Source: Eledone cirrhosa (taxonomy: Eukaryota > Mollusca > Cephalopoda > Octopoda > Eledonidae). Taken from it: a stretch of DNA of 64,000 nt. The DNA lies in contig OZ024743.1 in NCBI GenBank assembly GCA_964016885.1, positions 122,747,342-122,811,341 of the forward strand. The letters run 5' to 3'. The notes under the pieces were generated by a model. That model ran no database searches and was not told the origin of the DNA. It saw only the letters and a list, made by a program, of their open reading frames with translations. Positions 63,448 through 64,000 of this stretch are shown piece after piece (the stretch's first letter is position 1; every line of letters begins with the position of its first letter). The translations under genes were made by a program, and so were the position numbers.

Positions 63448-63483
<36 letters not shown>

Positions 63484-63731
63484 AAATAAGAAAGTCAAAT
63501 ATGTAAAATTTGGGTTCGTTTATTATAAATTATAAATTTACTGCTATATATATTTCGGTGACAGCTATTATTGACTGTGACCTCTTCAGGCAGTCCGAAT
63601 TGGTGGGAAAAAGACAGGTATACATGTTGGTGAAGTGTGTTTCACTCTCTGTCAATATATCGATATGCCGAGCTCCTGGGTGTGTTGTTAGTCCTCCGAG
63701 GAACTGGAATCATATAATAAACAACCAACAT

Positions 63732-63825
<94 letters not shown>
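63732..63825. repeat. (CT)n(TA)n array
   Basis: CT array of about 50 bp followed by TA array of about 42 bp. Confidence 0.95.
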
Positions 63826-63829
<4 letters not shown>

Positions 63830-64000
63830 TCGTATCTGTGCTTGAAAGGTAACAGTACAGCTAAAAGAAAACATTAGTTTCATGCTCCAATCACTCTTAC
63901 AAACAATATCACTGTCTCAATTTGACATCTAATTTCTACCTTGGACATTTTTATGAGAAACTTGTTTCTTGGGTTAATTTAAGATATTTTGTATCTTTAT

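Overview
This window is animal nuclear DNA, most likely from a cephalopod mollusc and probably an octopus. It is AT-rich, has no bacterial-style gene packing, and is full of long dinucleotide and tetranucleotide arrays. It also carries many copies of a tRNA-derived SINE with the internal text TCAAATCCCGCCGAGGTT and a tail ending GGCCTTGTGCC, which I recognise as the type typical of cephalopod genomes. The species call rests on these repeats and is an inference.

Only one protein-coding gene can be supported. It lies on the minus strand from about 60.9 kb down to 40.9 kb. Six exons (60755-60894, 57339-57373, 53354-53403, 51509-51577, 48003-48141, 40896-41096) have AG acceptors and GT donors, and all five junctions agree in reading phase. 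They encode the last 210 residues of a cysteine-rich, probably secreted or surface protein. It has two cysteine-paired helix-like motifs, an eight-threonine run and a hydrophobic C-terminal tail. The 5' end, including any signal peptide, is missing and probably lies beyond 64 kb. The two largest exons are strong; the two smallest (35 and 50 nt) are plausible but need RNA evidence.

Everything else is transposon debris, foldback elements and simple repeats. 0-5 kb: a 500-bp foldback, a 50-bp perfect hairpin and a hAT-type MITE with an intact 8-bp target duplication. 6-12 kb: CTT arrays and three non-LTR retrotransposon remnants, one with the inverted-5'-end layout of twin priming. 13-19 kb: SINEs and microsatellites. 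19.5-20.4 kb: a broken hAT/ZBED-type transposase gene. 20.8-24.4 kb: two large palindromes, a dimeric SINE and the end of a LINE. 24.4-36 kb: mostly microsatellites and several foldback families. 36-40.8 kb: an unusually repeat-poor stretch. 41-63.4 kb: introns and upstream flank of the gene, holding a mariner transposase pseudogene, MITEs, SINEs, a GC-rich LINE C-terminus, very long AT arrays, and two related LINE pieces with a zinc-finger end.

I found no new defence or metabolic system. The most informative items are the reconstructed gene, the abundance of long inverted repeats (potential double-stranded RNA in a lineage known for heavy A-to-I editing), and the rearranged retroelements.
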